The notes: a model not told the origin generated them from the sequence alone. A stretch of 64,000 nucleotides of DNA from Microvirga sp. VF16 (GCF_016864375.1 NZ_CP069355.1:1240001-1304000), one strand, 5' to 3'. Positions 42,081-51,376 are shown, numbered from the stretch's first letter. Translations and numbers: made by a program.

Positions 42081-43025
42081 ATGACAGACGCAGCGCTCAG
42101 CCAGCCGCTGCCGGCCCGCGCCCTCGCGGCCCCATCCCGGCGCGCCAACCTGCGGCACCTCGCGCCCTGGCTCTATCTCGCGCCGGCCGCGATCACCCTG
42201 ATCATCTGGATCTACTGGCCGCTGATCGACGCGTTTCGCCTGAGCTTTTACGAGTGGAACATGCTGCCGACCTCCCCAATACGGTTCGTCGGCTGGCAGA
42301 ACTATGCCAACATCTTCGCTTTGCCGAAATTCTGGCAGGCGCTGTCCAATACGCTGGTCTATGTCCTCGGCCTGCTGCCCATGGCCATCCTCATCCCGCT
42401 TGGCATTGCCATCTATACGCATGACCTGCCGGCGCGCTCGCGCAATGTCTACCGGGCAATCATCTTCGTGCCGATGATCATCGCCCCCGTGGTGGCTGCC
42501 GCAATCTGGCGCTGGCTGCTCGACCCCGGTCACGGCATGATCAACGAGGCGATCTCTCTGTTCGGTTACCGGCCGGTCCGCTTCCTGCAGGATCCTAAGG
42601 TGGCGATCTGGACGATCATCGGGCTCACCGGCTGGAAGCTGATCGGCTTCTCGACCCTGATCTTTTCGGCCGCCAACGCCAACATCAACCCATCACTGAT
42701 CGAGGCTGCCCGTATGGACGGGGCCTCGCGCTGGCAAATCATCCGCGACATCCGCCTGCCATTGCTGCGCTCGACGATCCTATTCCTGACGCTGATGACA
42801 ATCCTGCTCGGCGCGCAATGGAGCTTCTCCTACATCCATGTCCTGACCGGCGGCGGACCGCTCGGGGCAACCACCAACATCTTCTACATCCTCTGGGATT
42901 TCGGCTTCTCGACGATGTCGGTCGGCTGGAGCTCGGCCGCCGCCGTGATCCTTTTCCTCGGCTTCGGCGCCGTCGCCTTCGTTCTCTTCCGGCTGATGGA
43001 CAGGTACTCGTTTCATGACAACTGA
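42081..43025 (+). CDS. ABC transporter permease, MalF/UgpA type
   Basis: 314 residues with six transmembrane segments. The permease loop EAARMDGASRWQIIRDIRLPLL (the EAA motif) is present at about residue 211, and PLIDAFRLSFYEWN with FVGWQNYANIF near the N-terminus is typical. It overlaps the second permease gene by 11 bp. It forms the channel with the next gene's product. Confidence 0.9.
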   Translation: MTDAALSQPLPARALAAPSRRANLRHLAPWLYLAPAAITLIIWIYWPLIDAFRLSFYEWNMLPTSPIRFVGWQNYANIFALPKFWQALSNTLVYVLGLLPMAILIPLGIAIYTHDLPARSRNVYRAIIFVPMIIAPVVAAAIWRWLLDPGHGMINEAISLFGYRPVRFLQDPKVAIWTIIGLTGWKLIGFSTLIFSAANANINPSLIEAARMDGASRWQIIRDIRLPLLRSTILFLTLMTILLGAQWSFSYIHVLTGGGPLGATTNIFYILWDFGFSTMSVGWSSAAAVILFLGFGAVAFVLFRLMDRYSFHDN

Positions 43026-43896
43026 AACACTCTACGCTCCCGCCCGATCGCACGTCGCACCGCGCAAACGGGCGAGGGGCAAAACCGGAATCCGCTGGAA
43101 CACCGCCGCCGGCCACGTCGTCATGGTTGTTCTGTCGATCTTTTGTCTGTTCCCGGTCTACTGGATGATCGTCTCGTCGTTTCGCCCGGCTAATGCGATC
43201 TTTGAGACGACGCTGTGGCCGAGCGCGGCCTCGCTGGACAACTATGTCCATGCCCTCAGGGCAATCCCGATCGGGACAATGCTCCTCAATACCTTCGTGG
43301 TGTCGGCCATTGTTACCGTCATACAGCTCTTCACCGGCCTGCTGGCCGCCTATGCCTTCGCACGCTGGCGCTTTCCGTTCGACAAGATCCTGTACACGCT
43401 GATTGCGCTGACGTGGCTCGTGCCGTTCCAAGTGGTGATGATCCCGAATTATCTGCTTGTCGCCAATCTCGGCCTGCTGGACAGTCTTTCCGCATTGATC
43501 CTGCCGCACTTTGCCGGCGCGCTGGCCGTGCTCATGCTGGCGCAGGCCATGCGCTCGTTCCCGGCCGAGATCATCGAGGCTGCCCGCATGGATGGCGCAA
43601 GAAGCTGGCGCATCCTGTGGGAGGTCATGGCGCCGAACCTGCGCGGCACCATCGCCTCGCTCGCGATCCTGCTCTTCATCTCGACCTGGAATGAGTATTT
43701 CTGGCCGCTGCTGCTCTCCCGCACCCCTGACAGCAGCGTGATCCAGATCGGCATCCAGATGTTCATGACCTCTGAGGGCACCGCTTGGGGACCGCTGATG
43801 GCTGCGTCCTCGCTGGCGAGCCTGCCGATCCTCCTCATCTACGTTGTCCTGCAGCGGCAGGTTATCCAGTCCTTCATGAAATCGGGAATTCGCTGA
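43015..43896 (+). CDS. ABC transporter permease, MalG/UgpE type
   Basis: 293 residues with six transmembrane segments. It has the FCLFPVYWMIVSSFRP start, the EAARMDGARSWRILWEVMAPNL EAA loop split near residue 190-210 and the FISTWNEYFWPLLL motif. Its TGA at 43894-43896 overlaps the ATG of the phosphatase gene, an unusual place for an enzyme inside a transporter operon. Confidence 0.9.
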   Translation: MTTETLYAPARSHVAPRKRARGKTGIRWNTAAGHVVMVVLSIFCLFPVYWMIVSSFRPANAIFETTLWPSAASLDNYVHALRAIPIGTMLLNTFVVSAIVTVIQLFTGLLAAYAFARWRFPFDKILYTLIALTWLVPFQVVMIPNYLLVANLGLLDSLSALILPHFAGALAVLMLAQAMRSFPAEIIEAARMDGARSWRILWEVMAPNLRGTIASLAILLFISTWNEYFWPLLLSRTPDSSVIQIGIQMFMTSEGTAWGPLMAASSLASLPILLIYVVLQRQVIQSFMKSGIR

Positions 43897-44633
43897 TGCA
43901 ACTCCAATTCGATCGACACGTTGCCGTTGCCGGCACCTTCAACATTCGTGATCTCGGCGGCTATGCCTTAGGGGAGGGGGAGACCCGCTGGCGGCGCCTG
44001 CTCCGCGCAGATGGCCTGCATCGGCTTGATGCCGCAGGCATGGCCATGCTCACCGACGAAGGCGTTCGGACTGTCATCGACCTACGCCGCGATCATGAAC
44101 TGGAAAGCCATCCCAATCCGTTTCGTGACAATCCAAACGTTGCCTACCACAACGTCTCGCTCTTCGATGCTTTAGACCCGGCCGCGATGACAAGCGGCGA
44201 CGTGTTGCTCGATCTCTACCTCGCGGCGCTCACCACCCGTCACGGCGCGATTGCGCAGGTCCTGACGCTGATCGCCGATGCGCCCGAGGGCATCGTGCTG
44301 TTTCATTGCACCGCAGGAAAGGACCGCACCGGCCTGATCGCGGCGCTGATGCTGGCTCTGGCCGGGGTTGAGGCGGCCGTGATCGTCGAGGATTACGCAT
44401 TGACCGGCCCAATGATCGCGCCATTGCTTGAAACCTTTATTGCCGATGCGGTCGCACGCGGCACCGACATCGAGTCCTTCCGGCCGCTGCTGGCCTGTGA
44501 GCGGCAGACGATGGTCGCCACGCTCGCCTTCCTGATCGACAATCATGGCTCGGTCGAAGCCTACCTGAAGTCTATCGGACTCGACAACGATACCATCGGC
44601 CGCCTCCAGGCGCGGCTGACGGGGGAGGCTTGA
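43896..44633 (+). CDS. Tyrosine/serine-phosphatase-like hydrolase (Y_phosphatase3)
   Basis: 245 residues from ATG 43896, overlapping the permease stop. N-terminal TFNIRDLGGYA and WRRLLRADGLHRL, then the catalytic P-loop HCTAGKDRTG (CX5R, Cys near residue 139), are the marks of the PF13350-type phosphatases. These can act on phosphotyrosine, phosphoinositides or small phosphate esters. Being embedded in the importer operon, it may remove the phosphate left after the phosphodiesterase step. It lies 1 bp from the ATPase gene. Confidence 0.85.
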   Translation: MQLQFDRHVAVAGTFNIRDLGGYALGEGETRWRRLLRADGLHRLDAAGMAMLTDEGVRTVIDLRRDHELESHPNPFRDNPNVAYHNVSLFDALDPAAMTSGDVLLDLYLAALTTRHGAIAQVLTLIADAPEGIVLFHCTAGKDRTGLIAALMLALAGVEAAVIVEDYALTGPMIAPLLETFIADAVARGTDIESFRPLLACERQTMVATLAFLIDNHGSVEAYLKSIGLDNDTIGRLQARLTGEA

Positions 44634-44634
44634 G

Positions 44635-45741
44635 ATGGCGCGGCTGACCCTATCCGGCCTCAAGAAGACATATGACGGCAAGCAGGTGCTGCACGGCGTC
44701 GATACCGAGATTTCCAATGGCGAGTTCGTCGTCATCGTCGGTCCATCCGGCTGCGGCAAGTCGACCTTGCTGCGCATGATCGCCGGGCTCGAAGAGGTGA
44801 CCGAGGGTGAGATTGCGCTCGACGGGCGTCGCCTCAACGACCTCGAGCCGGCAGATCGCGGCTGCGCCATGGTGTTCCAGAACTACGCGCTCTATCCGCA
44901 CATGACGGTTCGTCAGAACATGGCCTACCCATTGAAGATCGCCGGCGTGGCAAGGGAGGAGCGCGACCGCCGCGTCGCGGAGGTGGCAGCTATCCTCGAT
45001 CTCTCCGATTATCTCGATCGCCGACCGGTGCAGCTGTCGGGCGGCCAGCGCCAGCGCGTTGCCATGGGCCGCGCGATCGTGCGCGAGCCGGGCGTCTTCC
45101 TCTTCGACGAGCCGCTGTCCAATCTCGATGCCAAACTGCGGGTCAGCATGCGCATCGAGATCAAACGCCTGCACAGGCGCCTCGGCGCGACGTCGATCTT
45201 CGTGACGCATGACCAAGTTGAGGCCATGACGATGGCCGATGTGCTGATCGTCATGAATGCTGGTGTGGTCGAGCAGATCGGCAGCCCGGTCGAGATTTAT
45301 AACGAGCCATCCTCGACCTTCGTCGCAGGGTTCATGGGGGCACCGGCCATGAACCTGATGCCGTCGACCCTGAGGCAGGGTCGCGCCGTTCTCGACGCCG
45401 CGCCAGAGGCCATGCTCGATCTGCCCTTCCTCCAACCGGCGGATGGGCAGGCGCTGACACTCGGCATCCGGCCGGAAGACTTTGTTGTCTCGCACGATCC
45501 CGTCTCGGGTGGGCTGCCGGCGGCGGTTGAGCTGGTCGAGGAACTCGGCGGCAGTCGTGTTGCCCACTGTATGCTCGCAGAGCAGCAGTTGGCCGTCGTT
45601 CTGCCGAAGAGTTTCGATGTCATCGATGGCGGCGCGCTTTATCTGACGTTTCCTGAGAACGCCCTGCATGGCTTCGATGCCATTTCGGGCAAGCGCCTTG
45701 CCAACGCGGTCGCCGAAGGGTCCAGGCTCGTTCCAGCCTAA
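44635..45741 (+). CDS. ABC transporter ATP-binding protein, MalK/UgpC type
   Basis: 368 residues. Walker A GPSGCGKST, Q-loop MVFQNYALYPHMTV, signature LSGGQRQR, Walker B FLFDEPLSNLD and H-loop VTHDQVEAMT are intact, with a C-terminal TOBE-type region (LGIRPEDF) from about 240. It energises the importer encoded just upstream and is the last gene of the operon. Confidence 0.92.
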   Translation: MARLTLSGLKKTYDGKQVLHGVDTEISNGEFVVIVGPSGCGKSTLLRMIAGLEEVTEGEIALDGRRLNDLEPADRGCAMVFQNYALYPHMTVRQNMAYPLKIAGVAREERDRRVAEVAAILDLSDYLDRRPVQLSGGQRQRVAMGRAIVREPGVFLFDEPLSNLDAKLRVSMRIEIKRLHRRLGATSIFVTHDQVEAMTMADVLIVMNAGVVEQIGSPVEIYNEPSSTFVAGFMGAPAMNLMPSTLRQGRAVLDAAPEAMLDLPFLQPADGQALTLGIRPEDFVVSHDPVSGGLPAAVELVEELGGSRVAHCMLAEQQLAVVLPKSFDVIDGGALYLTFPENALHGFDAISGKRLANAVAEGSRLVPA

Positions 45742-45767
45742 GCAAGCCTTGGGTAATCAATCCCGTC

Positions 45768-46028
45768 TCATAAAATCAGTACTCTATCACTCGAGTGATC
45801 GTCCTCATTGAGCGGATGGAGGTCACCGACCATCTGGTGGAGACGTGAGGTATCGAGGTGGGTGGTCTCGATGCCGGCGTGGTCGAGCAGCTCCTGCAGC
45901 ACGCGCAAGTCGGTGCCGCCGGAATGCATATGGGTGGCAAAGGCATGCCGCCACACATGCGGCGACACGCGGTCCGCACTAGCCAGCCCTACGGCCACTG
46001 CCGCTTCCTTGATACCGAGCAGGACCAC
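45768..46028 (-). pseudogene. XerD/tyrosine recombinase remnant (C-terminal end)
   Basis: The frame encodes KEAAVAVGLASADRVSPHVWRHAFATH, GGTDLRVLQELLDHAGIETTHLDTSRLHQMV and HPL, which is the end of XerD-type recombinases with the HxxR box and GH of the active site; the tyrosine position (Y in THLDT/IYTH) is lost. The N-terminal part is absent: the frame stops at the left end of the adjacent IS630-family element, which may have interrupted the gene. Confidence 0.75.
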
Positions 46029-46038
46029 CTAATGATCT

Positions 46039-47072
46039 TCACGGGATGCCGGTAATGGAGAGGCCTGCATGGCGGAAGAAGCGGACGATCATCTCGGGGT
46101 GACGTTTGAGGCGGCCGAACTCGCGACGGGCGAGCCGATGCAGGTCATCGACTGATCCGGGCAGAGCGTTTGCCATGGCGCGCTTGACGAAGGCATTGCA
46201 CTGCTCTTCCGGATTCAACTCCGGGGCATAGGCTGGCAGATAGGCCACCGCAAAGTCCTGTGCGTGCGAAGCGATGAAGTCCGTAGTCGCCCGTGAGCGG
46301 TGCGCGTTGAGCCGATCCCAGACCACCAGCAGCGGCGTGCCGATCTTGCAGCGGACAGAGCGCAGAGCCTGAATGACACAGCGGCTCGAGATGGAGGTGC
46401 GGAAATGACGCGCATACAGCCGCCCGTCCGGCGTGATCGCCACGATGCTCGACACCTCACGTCGCTTGCTCACCCGCTGGAGCACGGGGGTCAGCCCGCG
46501 TCGCGCCCAGGTCGTGCCCGGCCGGATCCGGAAGCTGTGGCCGGTCTCGTCCCAGAGAAGAAGCGTGCGGTGCTCGCGCTGGGCCTTTTTTTCAACGCCA
46601 CCCAGTCGCGCTTGGGCCAGACCGCAATCACCAGCTCGTCGCGCTCCCTCGCCCGTGTGGCCGGGCGCTGTACGCTGAAGCCGTGCGCCTTCAGTGGTCG
46701 CTCCAGGTAGCGCGGATGATAATGCACCCCGAACTCGCGCTCGATCACGGCGGCGATGCGGCCAAGGGTCCAGCGCTCGGTGGCAAAGCCCGCCGCCACC
46801 GCACCCCGATCCAGCAGCCGGCCCAGCCGAGCCCAGGCCTTCTCATCGAGGCGAGAGGGAGGCCCGAGGTTGGGGCGCGCGGCCAGACCGCGCGGGCCCT
46901 CTTGGGCCAGGGTGGCGGCCCAGCGGCAGACACTGGCGCGGCTGACCCCCACATGCCGGGCGATGTCTGCTTGAGAGAGCCGCCCCTGCCGCAGCAGCGT
47001 CGCGGCCACCAGGCGACGCTCCTCCATCTGCTCCGACGTCAAATGCGTCGGCCGCCAAACGTTGTCTTCCAT
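46039..47072 (-). CDS. IS630-family transposase, two frames joined by probable -1 frameshift
   Basis: The first frame starts at ATG 47072 behind an AGGAGG and encodes the HTH part (HLTSEQMEERRLVAATLLRQGRLSQADIARHVGVSRASVCRW split over two helices) up to RDWVALKK. At a run of seven A (46586-46592) a -1 slip enters the second frame, giving KAQREHRTLLLWDETGHSF, VVWDRLNAHRS and AYAPELNPEEQ, the D, D and E of the catalytic triad. Without slippage the first frame ends at 46491 after a nonsense tail. The full product is about 345 residues, normal for the family. Confidence 0.87.
46586..46592 (-). other. A7 slippery site for -1 ribosomal frameshifting
   Basis: On the coding strand TTG-AAA-AAA-AGG becomes AAA-AAA-AAG-GCC after a -1 slip and restores the transposase frame. 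Homopolymeric A6-A7 sites are used for programmed frameshifting in several IS families. A one-base deletion or insertion mutation in a dead element is the alternative. Confidence 0.65.
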
Positions 47073-47243
47073 CGCGCACCTCCTCACGATGACGGACACC
47101 GTCCTATGTTACACCTGTCGCGTGAAGATCAATAAGAGGCTGGTGAGCAATTTTATTGCTCGATCCAAGTGTTTGATTCAGAATCGGTTTGGTGCTGGGC
47201 CGCGGAGGCGGATGCGGGCTGTTTCACGATCGAGGCCCGTGCC

Positions 47244-48077
47244 ATGGATGTCAGTTCCTACGCCAGTGATCTCACCGATGCCGAATGGGCGCTGCTGGAG
47301 CCGCTGATCGCCCGCAGTCATCCCGCCGGGCGACGACAGACCTATCCCTTACGCCGCATCGCCGACGCCATCTTCTACCTGCTGCGGACAGGAGCTCAAT
47401 GGCGGATGCTGCCGCACGAATATCCGCCACGCGACGCCGTCTTCTACCATTATACGCAGTGGCGGGAGAACGGCACGTGGGAGCACATCACTCAGGCGCT
47501 GCGCGAGAGTTATCGGCGCACGATCGGCCGGTCTGCTCAACCGAGTGCGGCGATCATCGACAGCCAGTCAGTCAAGACCACCGAGATGGGAGGGCCGCGC
47601 GGCTATGACGGCGCCAAGAAGGTGAAGGGCCGCAAGCGTCATCTGCTCGTTGATACGCAAGGCAATCTGCTGAAGAACAAGGTGCAGCCCGCCGACATCC
47701 ATGACCGCGCCGGAGCTGAGGTCTTGTTGGAGGGTCTGCAGCATCTGTTTCCGGCCATCGAGCTGATGTGGGCAGACACCGCTTATCGAGGTTTGCGGGA
47801 CTGGCTTCAGAAAGCCCTGGGCTGGAGATTATCCATCCCGCAGCATTGGTGGAGCGGCGGAACCTGGATGCGGATTGACGCAGAGCCACCGACGCGCCCG
47901 AGCGGCTTTCAGGTGCTCGCACGCCGATGGGTGGTGGAGCGGACCATCGGCTGGCTGACCACCAATCGTCGCCTCGCCAAGGACTATGAGCGCTTCGTCG
48001 AAACCGGCGAGATGCTGCTCTATCTCGCGATGAGCCGCATCCTGCTGCGCCGTCTCACTCGCAAAGGCGAAAGATAA
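47244..48077 (+). CDS. IS5-family transposase, copy 1
   Basis: 277 residues from ATG 47244. An N-terminal domain (LTDAEWALLEPLI, PLRRIADAIFYLLRTGAQWRMLP) is followed by the DDE core: IIDSQSVKT (D), MWADTAYRG (D), RWVVERTIGWL (E). The triad is intact and the gene looks functional. It is identical to copy 2. An upstream extension to 47169 is in frame but atypical. Confidence 0.9.
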   Translation: MDVSSYASDLTDAEWALLEPLIARSHPAGRRQTYPLRRIADAIFYLLRTGAQWRMLPHEYPPRDAVFYHYTQWRENGTWEHITQALRESYRRTIGRSAQPSAAIIDSQSVKTTEMGGPRGYDGAKKVKGRKRHLLVDTQGNLLKNKVQPADIHDRAGAEVLLEGLQHLFPAIELMWADTAYRGLRDWLQKALGWRLSIPQHWWSGGTWMRIDAEPPTRPSGFQVLARRWVVERTIGWLTTNRRLAKDYERFVETGEMLLYLAMSRILLRRLTRKGER

Positions 48078-48165
48078 TTGCTCGATCCAAGTGTTTGATT
48101 CAGAATCGGTTTGGTGCTGGGCCGCGGAGGCGGATGCGGGCTGTTTCACGATCGAGGCCCGTGCC

Positions 48166-48999
48166 ATGGATGTCAGTTCCTACGCCAGTGATCTCACCGA
48201 TGCCGAATGGGCGCTGCTGGAGCCGCTGATCGCCCGCAGTCATCCCGCCGGGCGACGACAGACCTATCCCTTACGCCGCATCGCCGACGCCATCTTCTAC
48301 CTGCTGCGGACAGGAGCTCAATGGCGGATGCTGCCGCACGAATATCCGCCACGCGACGCCGTCTTCTACCATTATACGCAGTGGCGGGAGAACGGCACGT
48401 GGGAGCACATCACTCAGGCGCTGCGCGAGAGTTATCGGCGCACGATCGGCCGGTCTGCTCAACCGAGTGCGGCGATCATCGACAGCCAGTCAGTCAAGAC
48501 CACCGAGATGGGAGGGCCGCGCGGCTATGACGGCGCCAAGAAGGTGAAGGGCCGCAAGCGTCATCTGCTCGTTGATACGCAAGGCAATCTGCTGAAGAAC
48601 AAGGTGCAGCCCGCCGACATCCATGACCGCGCCGGAGCTGAGGTCTTGTTGGAGGGTCTGCAGCATCTGTTTCCGGCCATCGAGCTGATGTGGGCAGACA
48701 CCGCTTATCGAGGTTTGCGGGACTGGCTTCAGAAAGCCCTGGGCTGGAGATTATCCATCCCGCAGCATTGGTGGAGCGGCGGAACCTGGATGCGGATTGA
48801 CGCAGAGCCACCGACGCGCCCGAGCGGCTTTCAGGTGCTCGCACGCCGATGGGTGGTGGAGCGGACCATCGGCTGGCTGACCACCAATCGTCGCCTCGCC
48901 AAGGACTATGAGCGCTTCGTCGAAACCGGCGAGATGCTGCTCTATCTCGCGATGAGCCGCATCCTGCTGCGCCGTCTCACTCGCAAAGGCGAAAGATAA
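48166..48999 (+). CDS. IS5-family transposase, copy 2
   Basis: 277 residues, the same as copy 1 along its whole length including third codon positions, so the duplication is very recent or maintained by gene conversion. It ends within the right-hand unit, 0 bp from the last ATTGCTC word. The DDE triad is intact. Confidence 0.9.
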   Translation: MDVSSYASDLTDAEWALLEPLIARSHPAGRRQTYPLRRIADAIFYLLRTGAQWRMLPHEYPPRDAVFYHYTQWRENGTWEHITQALRESYRRTIGRSAQPSAAIIDSQSVKTTEMGGPRGYDGAKKVKGRKRHLLVDTQGNLLKNKVQPADIHDRAGAEVLLEGLQHLFPAIELMWADTAYRGLRDWLQKALGWRLSIPQHWWSGGTWMRIDAEPPTRPSGFQVLARRWVVERTIGWLTTNRRLAKDYERFVETGEMLLYLAMSRILLRRLTRKGER

Positions 49000-49017
49000 T
49001 TGCTCACCAGCCTCTAA

Positions 49018-49988
49018 TGCGTCAGGGCCTTGGCGCCATTGCGCACCGAATGAAACAGCTAGCGGAGGGCGCTCCTCCGGAATAGGCGCCGGCCAGCCAA
49101 TGCCACTGGGCAATGGCCCCGATTGCCCGCTCATGCAGGGGCACCGGCAGCATGCGAGTGCCCGCAAACGCGGCATCGGCGGGCAACGGCAGCGACTCGA
49201 ACAGGCCAGCCCTGCGGGTGTAGCCGGCCTGCGCCGGTACAACCCGACCGTGGGATCGGCCGCCAGCCCGTGGGCGGTCTCCACGGGCGCTTCCGTCTCA
49301 GCAATCGACAGGACGAAGGGCAACTTCCAGGCTCGGCGCATGGTAAACGGATTGGAAGTGGGGGAGCGCCCAAGGTTTGTGCAATAAGCCGCGGCAAACA
49401 GGCCAGGTTCGGAACAACACCTCTAAGACGCTGCGGGCTTCTTAGTTGTGACGCACGCTGGAGCGATCAAAAGCTCTCAGGAAATCAAAGCCCTAGCCAC
49501 ATTGGCTATCTCTCAGTCGATGATCTGTGTCATCAAACAACGTGCATTCGTCCGGCATCCGACTGCCGACGTGTTGAGGAGCCACGCGACGCGAGAGCGC
49601 CTGCAAAACAGCGTCAAATTGGATGCTGTCGGCTCAATGTTCACACTTCGTCCAAATTACCGAGGTTTGTTGAATAGACCTTGCGCTCCCCATGCGGCGA
49701 TGCGGGATCCGCGGGCGCGCTACGGTCGGCGAAGGGTCGCTGTGATGGCACGAGAGGCTGCCGCCGAGCCCCGGACAGCTCCGGGGGATCAAAGAGCTTC
49801 GCGTTTCCAACTCGGCTGAAGTCGTCGCCCAGGAAGCTTGGGATTTGAAGCGCTCGATGGCTTGGCGCGCGCTCCGATTCAAATTATTGTCTTTAACAAT
49901 GAACGTTGAATCTCAATCTAAGCGCAGAGCCGAAGTCAGCGTTGAGATTGGTTCGCCTCCGTGTAGCGCGCCGTTGCTGCGGGCGAGG
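49018..49988. other. Spacer right of the IS5-family element, probably decayed DNA
   Basis: Almost 1 kb without a gene I can support. One minus-strand frame at about 49040-49270 reads like protein or like a palindromic genomic repeat (VVPAQAGYTRR, FAGTRM) but has no start and no recognisable family. An inverted repeat AATCTCAA (49909-49916) and TTGAGATT (49942-49949) lies just beyond the lacI stop and might help end its transcript. Confidence 0.5.
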
Positions 49989-51116
49989 CTAATCTCGCGG
50001 TTCTTCAAGCATTCTGACTGTCTGACGATCGCCTGCCTCGGTTCGATGGAACTCACCATTCATGGGTGTAAACGGCTCACCGACCTCCGTCCCGCCGACT
50101 GGCGCATATGTGCTTTCGCGCTCACAGATCACAAAACCAACATCAATCCTTTTATGAGGCGCAGTTTCGCCGGCGATCCTCTGCAACAGCAATTGACCGG
50201 CCCTCCGGCCCATTTCGACACGATCGACGCTAACAGTCGTCAACGCTGGAGTCAGCGAACGTGCAATCGGCAGGTCGTCGAACCCACAGATTGCAAGCTG
50301 CCCAGGCACCGATAGGCCACGCCGGTGGCATTGGAAGACGGCACCGACCGCCATCACGTCAGTCGAACAAAGCAGCAGGTCGACAGGGTTCGACAGGCCC
50401 GTGGCGCGATCGACAGCTTCGGCACCGCCCAGAAAACTGTTCTCACAGGAAAACACGAGCTCATCCATATCGATCTCGAGCTCGCGTACGGCTGCCAGAT
50501 AGCCCCTGAGGCGGTCCGCTATACGATCATTGGGATCACGAGAACTGGTGACGATCGCCATGCGTCGGTGCCCACGGCTGTAAAGAAGGTGCGCAATCTG
50601 ACGCCCCGCTTCGAAGTTGTCGTACCCAACCACGGAATCGATCGGATCGTCGAACAGGTTAGCCCCCTCGACAACTGGCAAGCCACTTGCCTGGAGCAAT
50701 TGCCTCGTCTGCGGTGTATGCCATCCACCGGTGAGATAGAAAGCGTCAGGCCGGCGCTCCAAGAAGTTAGCAACGATCTGCTCTTCTCGCTCGGGTGAGT
50801 AGCCGCAATGGCCAATCATGATTTGGATGCCGTTTTCATGAAGAACGTCGCCCAAACCCTGCATGACTTCGGCGTGCTGCGTGTAGCCAATGGCCGGTAT
50901 GATGGCGCTGATCATTCCTGTGCGGTTTGCAGCCAGACCACGAGCGACCAGATTGGGCATGTAGCCGAGCTCTCGGATGCAGGCCTCGACCTTCTCGCGG
51001 GTCTCCCTGGACACATTCTTAGAGCCATTGAGAACGCGTGAGACCGTGCCAGCCCCGACATTGGCCCGTCTTGCAACGTCGGCAATCGTTACGTTCACCC
51101 ATCTCTCCTTAGTCAT
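49989..51116 (-). CDS. LacI-family transcriptional regulator
   Basis: 375 residues from ATG 51116. N-terminal LacI HTH (VTIADVARRANVGAGTVSRVLNGSKNVSRETREKV) with the hinge helix (PNLVARGLAANRTG), then a periplasmic-binding-protein-like effector domain (DPIDSVVGYDNFEAGRQIAHLL, LAICGFDDLPIARSLTPALTTV). The C-terminus has about 30 extra residues. It is divergent from the SDR-ABC-pca operon and an operator-like palindrome lies in between, so it likely controls that operon in response to its substrate. Confidence 0.92.
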   Translation of the reverse strand: MTKERWVNVTIADVARRANVGAGTVSRVLNGSKNVSRETREKVEACIRELGYMPNLVARGLAANRTGMISAIIPAIGYTQHAEVMQGLGDVLHENGIQIMIGHCGYSPEREEQIVANFLERRPDAFYLTGGWHTPQTRQLLQASGLPVVEGANLFDDPIDSVVGYDNFEAGRQIAHLLYSRGHRRMAIVTSSRDPNDRIADRLRGYLAAVRELEIDMDELVFSCENSFLGGAEAVDRATGLSNPVDLLLCSTDVMAVGAVFQCHRRGLSVPGQLAICGFDDLPIARSLTPALTTVSVDRVEMGRRAGQLLLQRIAGETAPHKRIDVGFVICERESTYAPVGGTEVGEPFTPMNGEFHRTEAGDRQTVRMLEEPRD

Positions 51117-51204
51117 CTGTTGAACCGAAACCATATTTCGGACGAGGCTCACAGGCAAGCAAGATATGCACTTGACAGCCTCTAGCTCCGTATCATATCA
51201 AATA

Positions 51205-51218
51205 TGGAAGCGCTTCCA
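51205..51218. promoter_or_regulatory. LacI-type operator palindrome
   Basis: TGGAAGCGCTTCCA is a perfect 14-bp palindrome with the central CG typical of LacI-family operators. It lies between the lacI-like gene and the SDR gene (about 90 and 160 bp from the starts), placed to repress the catabolic operon and the regulator itself. Confidence 0.87.
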
Positions 51219-51376
51219 ATTTCGCGAGAAGTGCAGAGGCTTAGGTTGAGGATAAAGAGCGCTAAGATCAGATACTGTATAGCGCCGCTAATCTTTAGGA
51301 TAAACTTGTGAGCCGCAAGCTTCGCAACTGTTAAACCGTGCATACGCCGCCTAATCGCAATAGAAAGTTATCGATA

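Larger units (their letters stand above)
46032..47132 (-). mobile_element. IS630-family insertion sequence, complete
   Basis: 1.1 kb. The ends carry inverted repeats containing TGATCTTCACG (46033-46043) and CGTGAAGATCA (47121-47131), and TA dinucleotides flank both sides (46030-46031, 47133-47134), the target duplication of IS630 elements. The transposase lies on the minus strand in two overlapping frames. The left end abuts the xerD remnant. Confidence 0.87.
47155..49005 (+). repeat. 922-bp perfect tandem direct repeat inside the IS5-family element
   Basis: Two copies (47155-48076 and 48077-48998) appear identical. ATTGCTC occurs at 47155, 48077 and 48999, marking the start, the junction and the end. 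The internal junction lacks the outer part of both terminal repeats, so the dimer arose by recombination or slippage between the ATTGCTC words rather than by two insertions. Confidence 0.88.
47136..49014 (+). mobile_element. IS5-family element with duplicated transposase unit
   Basis: Perfect 15-bp inverted repeats, GAGGCTGGTGAGCAA (47136-47150) and TTGCTCACCAGCCTC (49000-49014), enclose two 922-bp units in direct order. TAA flanks both ends (47133-47135 and 49015-49017), matching the TNA target duplication of IS5 elements. Only one outer repeat pair exists; a one-unit element would be 957 bp. It has inserted right at the end of the IS630-family element, sharing its flanking TA. Confidence 0.87.

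Noticed and set aside
47155..49005. CRISPR-like or satellite repeat
   Set aside because: The two units are 922 bp and encode a complete transposase each; there are no short spacers.
48751..49341. 196-codon minus-strand frame running from the spacer into transposase copy 2
   Set aside because: Its lower part is the antisense of the transposase and the upper part matches no family; it exists only because of the insertion.
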